A stretch of DNA of 38,820 nucleotides from Pseudomonadota bacterium (lineage in GTDB: Bacteria; Verrucomicrobiota; Verrucomicrobiia; Limisphaerales; SXTU01): assembly GCA_009924135.1 (NCBI GenBank), contig RFSE01000038.1, positions 1-38,820 of the forward strand, in the 5' to 3' direction. Below, one piece after another: positions 36,715-38,820 of the stretch (position 1 is the stretch's first letter; every line of letters starts with the position of its first letter). The notes beneath the pieces were generated by a model. It had not been told where the DNA came from, ran no database searches, and saw only the letters and a program-made list of their open reading frames with translations. Made by a program: the position numbers and the translations under genes.

Positions 36715-36944
36715 AAAACGGGGCGAAGATTGTTGGCCAAGTGCTGGAAAGTCACGCGGGAAACCCGTCTCGACCCGGTAGGGCGAGACTACCTCTCCCT
36801 GCGCGTAGCAAGGGGAGAGAACCAACGGCCCGCCAACAGCCGCGCTTTCAGCCCTGGAACCGCCGCGCTCCAAGACGGCAGATTCGTGGGTAGCCACCAC
36901 GGTCAGAAAACCGCGCATTGGGACCATGAGCCAGCCCGCGAAGA

Positions 36945-37006
36945 CCCAAAGATTAGGGACGGACAAAGATGGGAAACTTCATCTTTGTCCGTCCCTAATC
37001 TTTGGG
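36945..37006. repeat. Perfect 27-bp inverted repeat, 8-base loop
   Basis: Arms 36945-36971 and 36980-37006 are perfectly complementary over 27 bases; the left arm begins CCCAAAGATTAGGGACGG and ends ACAAAGATG. The loop is GGAAACTT. It lies 231 bases upstream of the argH start. Perfection over this length suggests recent origin or strong constraint. Confidence 0.92.
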
Positions 37007-37060
37007 TATCCTTTAGGAGGTTCATGGGGAGGGGTTGCGTGCGTCGGCGTTGGTGGCCGC

Positions 37061-37114
37061 ACCCCTCATCCGGCCTCCGGCCACCTTCTCCCCTCGCTCC
37101 GCGAAGGGAGAAGG
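37061..37114. repeat. Palindromic repeat (CCTTCTCCC type)
   Basis: CCTTCTCCC (37084-37092) pairs with GGGAGAAGG (37106-37114), and a GGCC-TCC-GGCC hairpin stands just before it. The sequence resembles widespread pyrimidine-rich intergenic repeats, like the one at 22212-22257. Confidence 0.6.
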
Positions 37115-37223
37115 CTAACGCTTGAAAACAGTTCCTCACTGGCTGCCACCGCCAAAATACTTGCTGCGCTCGCGCCGCTGCGCGGCAGATGGGGTTCGAC
37201 GGAGTCTCACCCTACCACTCCCG

Positions 37224-38252
37224 TTAAGGCTTCACCACCAGCTTGCCCAGCCCCTGCCGGCTGCGGAGCTGTTCGAAAGCGTTGCTCACACCGGGCAGCG
37301 GGATGAGCTGGTGGATGACCGGTTTGAGACGTCCATCCGCCGCCCATTCGAGCGTCGCGTTCAGGTCGCCACGGTTGCGGCCGTAGCTGCCGATGAGCCG
37401 GTGCTGCTTCACGAAGAACGGCCAAAGCTGCATCGGCACCTCGCGACCACCGGTCGCGCCGCAGGTCACCACCGTGCCGCCGCGGGCAAGGCAGTGGAAA
37501 ACGGATTGGAGCACCACGCCGCCGACATGCTCAATGACCAGGTCCACGCCGCGTTTGTTGGTGAGCTTGCGCACTTCGGCGGGCCAGTCCGACTTCGACG
37601 AATCCACGGTGAACTCGGCCCCGAGTTTCAGGCCCAGCTCCCGCTTGACGGGCGAAGAACCCGTCGCAATGACGCGCCCGCCCAGGCCTTTCGCGATTTG
37701 AATCGCCGCCGAGCCCACACCGCTGGACGCGCCGATGACCAGCACCCAGTCGCCCGCCCGCACTTCCGCCCGGTCCGTAAGCATGTGCATGGCCGTGCTG
37801 CCGGCCAGCGTGAGCGCGGCGGAGGCCTCATAGCTCACGCCCTCCGGCAACGCCACCAGGCAGCGCGCCGGTACCATGACCTTCTCCGCGAACCCGCCGT
37901 CGCACTGGATGCCCAGCAGCTTGCCGTTGAGACAAATCGAGTCCTCGCCCCGCAGGCAGAACTCGCACGTACCGCAAAAGAGGTTGGATTGCACCGCCAC
38001 GCGGTCACCCACGCGCCATTGATCCACATCCGCACCGAGCGCGACAATTTCGCCCGCCGCCTCACTGCCACCGATGCGCGGCAGCGCGACTGGCGTGGGC
38101 AGGTCGCCCTGCTCGAACCACAGGTCGAGATGGTTCACCCCGCACGCGCGCACGCGCACGATGACTTCATCGGCGGCGGGCACGGGGTCGGAGACTTCGC
38201 CGAACTTGAACTGTCCCGGCGAGCCGTGGGCAAGGAGCTGTACGGCTTTCAT
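37224..38252 (-). CDS. Zinc-type alcohol dehydrogenase/quinone reductase family oxidoreductase
   Basis: The product has 342 residues from ATG at 38252. It starts MKAVQLLAHGSPGQ with the GroES-like domain. CGVNHLDLW holds Cys37, a likely catalytic zinc ligand, and FCGTCEFCLRGEDSIC holds the four structural zinc cysteines (93, 96, 99, 107). The usual GHE motif is GGSEAAG here, so the histidine ligand is replaced by serine, as in several medium-chain relatives. VLVIGASSGVGSAAIQIAK is the NAD(P) Rossmann motif. Cytoplasmic. The substrate is unknown, and no neighbour hints at it. Confidence 0.9.
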   Translation of the reverse strand: MKAVQLLAHGSPGQFKFGEVSDPVPAADEVIVRVRACGVNHLDLWFEQGDLPTPVALPRIGGSEAAGEIVALGADVDQWRVGDRVAVQSNLFCGTCEFCLRGEDSICLNGKLLGIQCDGGFAEKVMVPARCLVALPEGVSYEASAALTLAGSTAMHMLTDRAEVRAGDWVLVIGASSGVGSAAIQIAKGLGGRVIATGSSPVKRELGLKLGAEFTVDSSKSDWPAEVRKLTNKRGVDLVIEHVGGVVLQSVFHCLARGGTVVTCGATGGREVPMQLWPFFVKQHRLIGSYGRNRGDLNATLEWAADGRLKPVIHQLIPLPGVSNAFEQLRSRQGLGKLVVKP

Positions 38253-38311
38253 GTAGCCACCATTGAAGCGCGTCTTCCGTCTGCGATTCAAGCGCGGAAA
38301 GCGCCGGCGCG

Positions 38312-38820
38312 TTACTTCTTCTTCGTCTGGAAGGTCTTGAGGTGGCCGGTGCTGGGCACGGTGACGGTGTAGCTCTCGCCGGTGCGGTTCACGATGACCT
38401 TGAGATGGTTGGCGGCGCAGTCCTCGCCCTTGTCGCCGGCATTGGCAATCAGGTCCTTGGCGGTGTTGGTGTCCGGCTCAGGACGGACGTTTTCGTGGAG
38501 CTGGTAGATGGCGGCGATGCTCTTGGTGCCGCGCAGGGCTTCGACGGCCTTGGGCATGGTGCCCTTGCGCGGACCGTTGTTCATGATGGCGACGGTGGGT
38601 TCGATGGAATGGAGCAGCAACGGGTTGTTGCTCACGTCGAGGCCGTGGTGGTTGACCTGATAGATGTCCACCTTGCCGACAACGTTGAAGGGCAGGACGA
38701 GGGCCTGCTCGGTGCGGAGCGTGGCGTCGCCGCCGTCGAAGAAGCGGAAGCTGCCGTATTGCAGGAGCAGGACAACGGAATTGGCGTTGTCGGATTTGTC
38801 CTCGGGCAGTTGCTCGAGCT
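38312..38820 (-). CDS. ComEC/Rec2-like metallo-beta-lactamase-fold protein, C-terminal part (runs off right edge)
   Basis: The frame enters from the right edge and ends with TAA/TAG-type stop at 38312, giving about 169 C-terminal residues. [19 protein letters not shown] and [16 protein letters not shown] are the late strands of the metallo-beta-lactamase fold, with NHHG carrying a metal-binding histidine; [15 protein letters not shown] follows. This matches soluble ComEC-like hydrolases of environmental bacteria. The terminal 70 residues ([17 protein letters not shown]) are less conserved. The N-terminus with the HxHxDH motif lies outside the window, so the substrate cannot be judged. Confidence 0.8.
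   Translation of the reverse strand, partial: LEQLPEDKSDNANSVVLLLQYGSFRFFDGGDATLRTEQALVLPFNVVGKVDIYQVNHHGLDVSNNPLLLHSIEPTVAIMNNGPRKGTMPKAVEALRGTKSIAAIYQLHENVRPEPDTNTAKDLIANAGDKGEDCAANHLKVIVNRTGESYTVTVPSTGHLKTFQTKKK

Larger units (their letters stand above)
36777..37216. repeat. Inverted 14-base pair bracketing the spacer
   Basis: GGTAGGGCGAGACT at 36777-36790 recurs inverted at 37203-37216 as GGTAGGGTGAGACT (one mismatch). The right copy begins 8 bases after the stop of the alcohol dehydrogenase gene. The pair may be the ends of one composite element or two copies of a short repeat. Confidence 0.5.
36715..37223. other. Repeat-rich spacer upstream of argH
   Basis: No gene is supported in these 509 bases. 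They hold at least four palindromic elements: 36793-36819 (CTCTCCCT and AGGGGAGAG), 36945-37006, 37061-37114, and a pair of inverted 14-base copies at 36777-36790 and 37203-37216. The argH promoter must lie here, but no clear one was found. Confidence 0.65.

Overview
The window is about 39 kb of GC-rich bacterial chromosome. Its gene content points to the Verrucomicrobiota, probably a soil or freshwater relative of the Pedosphaera/Limisphaerales group; this assignment is an inference. Reasons: secreted heme-motif proteins of the DUF1587/DUF1592/DUF1588/DUF1585 type paired with Tat-exported DUF1552 proteins, two DUF4838 proteins, a DUF1080 protein, a formylglycine-type sulfatase, many secreted esterases, and abundant intergenic palindromic repeats. 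No tRNA, rRNA, CRISPR array, integrase or transposase gene was recognised.

Layout. (1) 1-9659, all minus strand: a probable operon of DUF1592-type protein, DUF1552 protein, DUF4838 protein, a sialidase-fold/TIM-barrel fusion, and the start of a second DUF1592-type protein that runs off the left edge. It looks like a glycan-utilisation locus. (2) 9833-14185, minus: YgiQ-type radical SAM protein, a small duplicated-domain protein of unknown function and an unusual zinc-ribbon SDR protein. (3) 14437-23522, minus: alpha/beta hydrolase, sulfatase, glyceraldehyde-3-phosphate dehydrogenase (with a clear terminator and a possible promoter/operator), a second DUF4838 protein, a rhamnogalacturonan-acetylesterase-like SGNH hydrolase and another alpha/beta hydrolase. 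(4) 23644-28610, plus: a large secreted protein with a possible glycosidase barrel, then a membrane-tethered TAXI-type binding protein. (5) 28620-30287, minus: a secreted esterase with a C-terminal beta-sandwich. (6) 30397-35310, plus: DUF1080 protein, SGNH hydrolase, ceramidase-like lipoprotein and photolyase. (7) 35314-38820, minus: argininosuccinate lyase, a zinc-type alcohol dehydrogenase and the C-terminal part of a ComEC-like metallo-beta-lactamase-fold protein.

How the genes may work together. Most products carry export signals and belong to families that cut, de-esterify or desulfate complex carbohydrates. The window therefore resembles a dispersed polysaccharide-degrading region interrupted by housekeeping genes (gap, argH, photolyase, ygiQ). 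The substrate cannot be read from the sequence.

The most unusual signal is not a gene. Several unrelated families of imperfect palindromes, many built as two hairpins facing each other with compensatory changes between the arms, sit just downstream of stop codons. One family, found between genes at 31433-31504, also occurs inside the SDR gene at 13185-13255, where it is read in frame and adds about 25 residues. A second curiosity is a 22-codon fossil of a DUF1552 C-terminus directly upstream of the sialidase-fusion gene.
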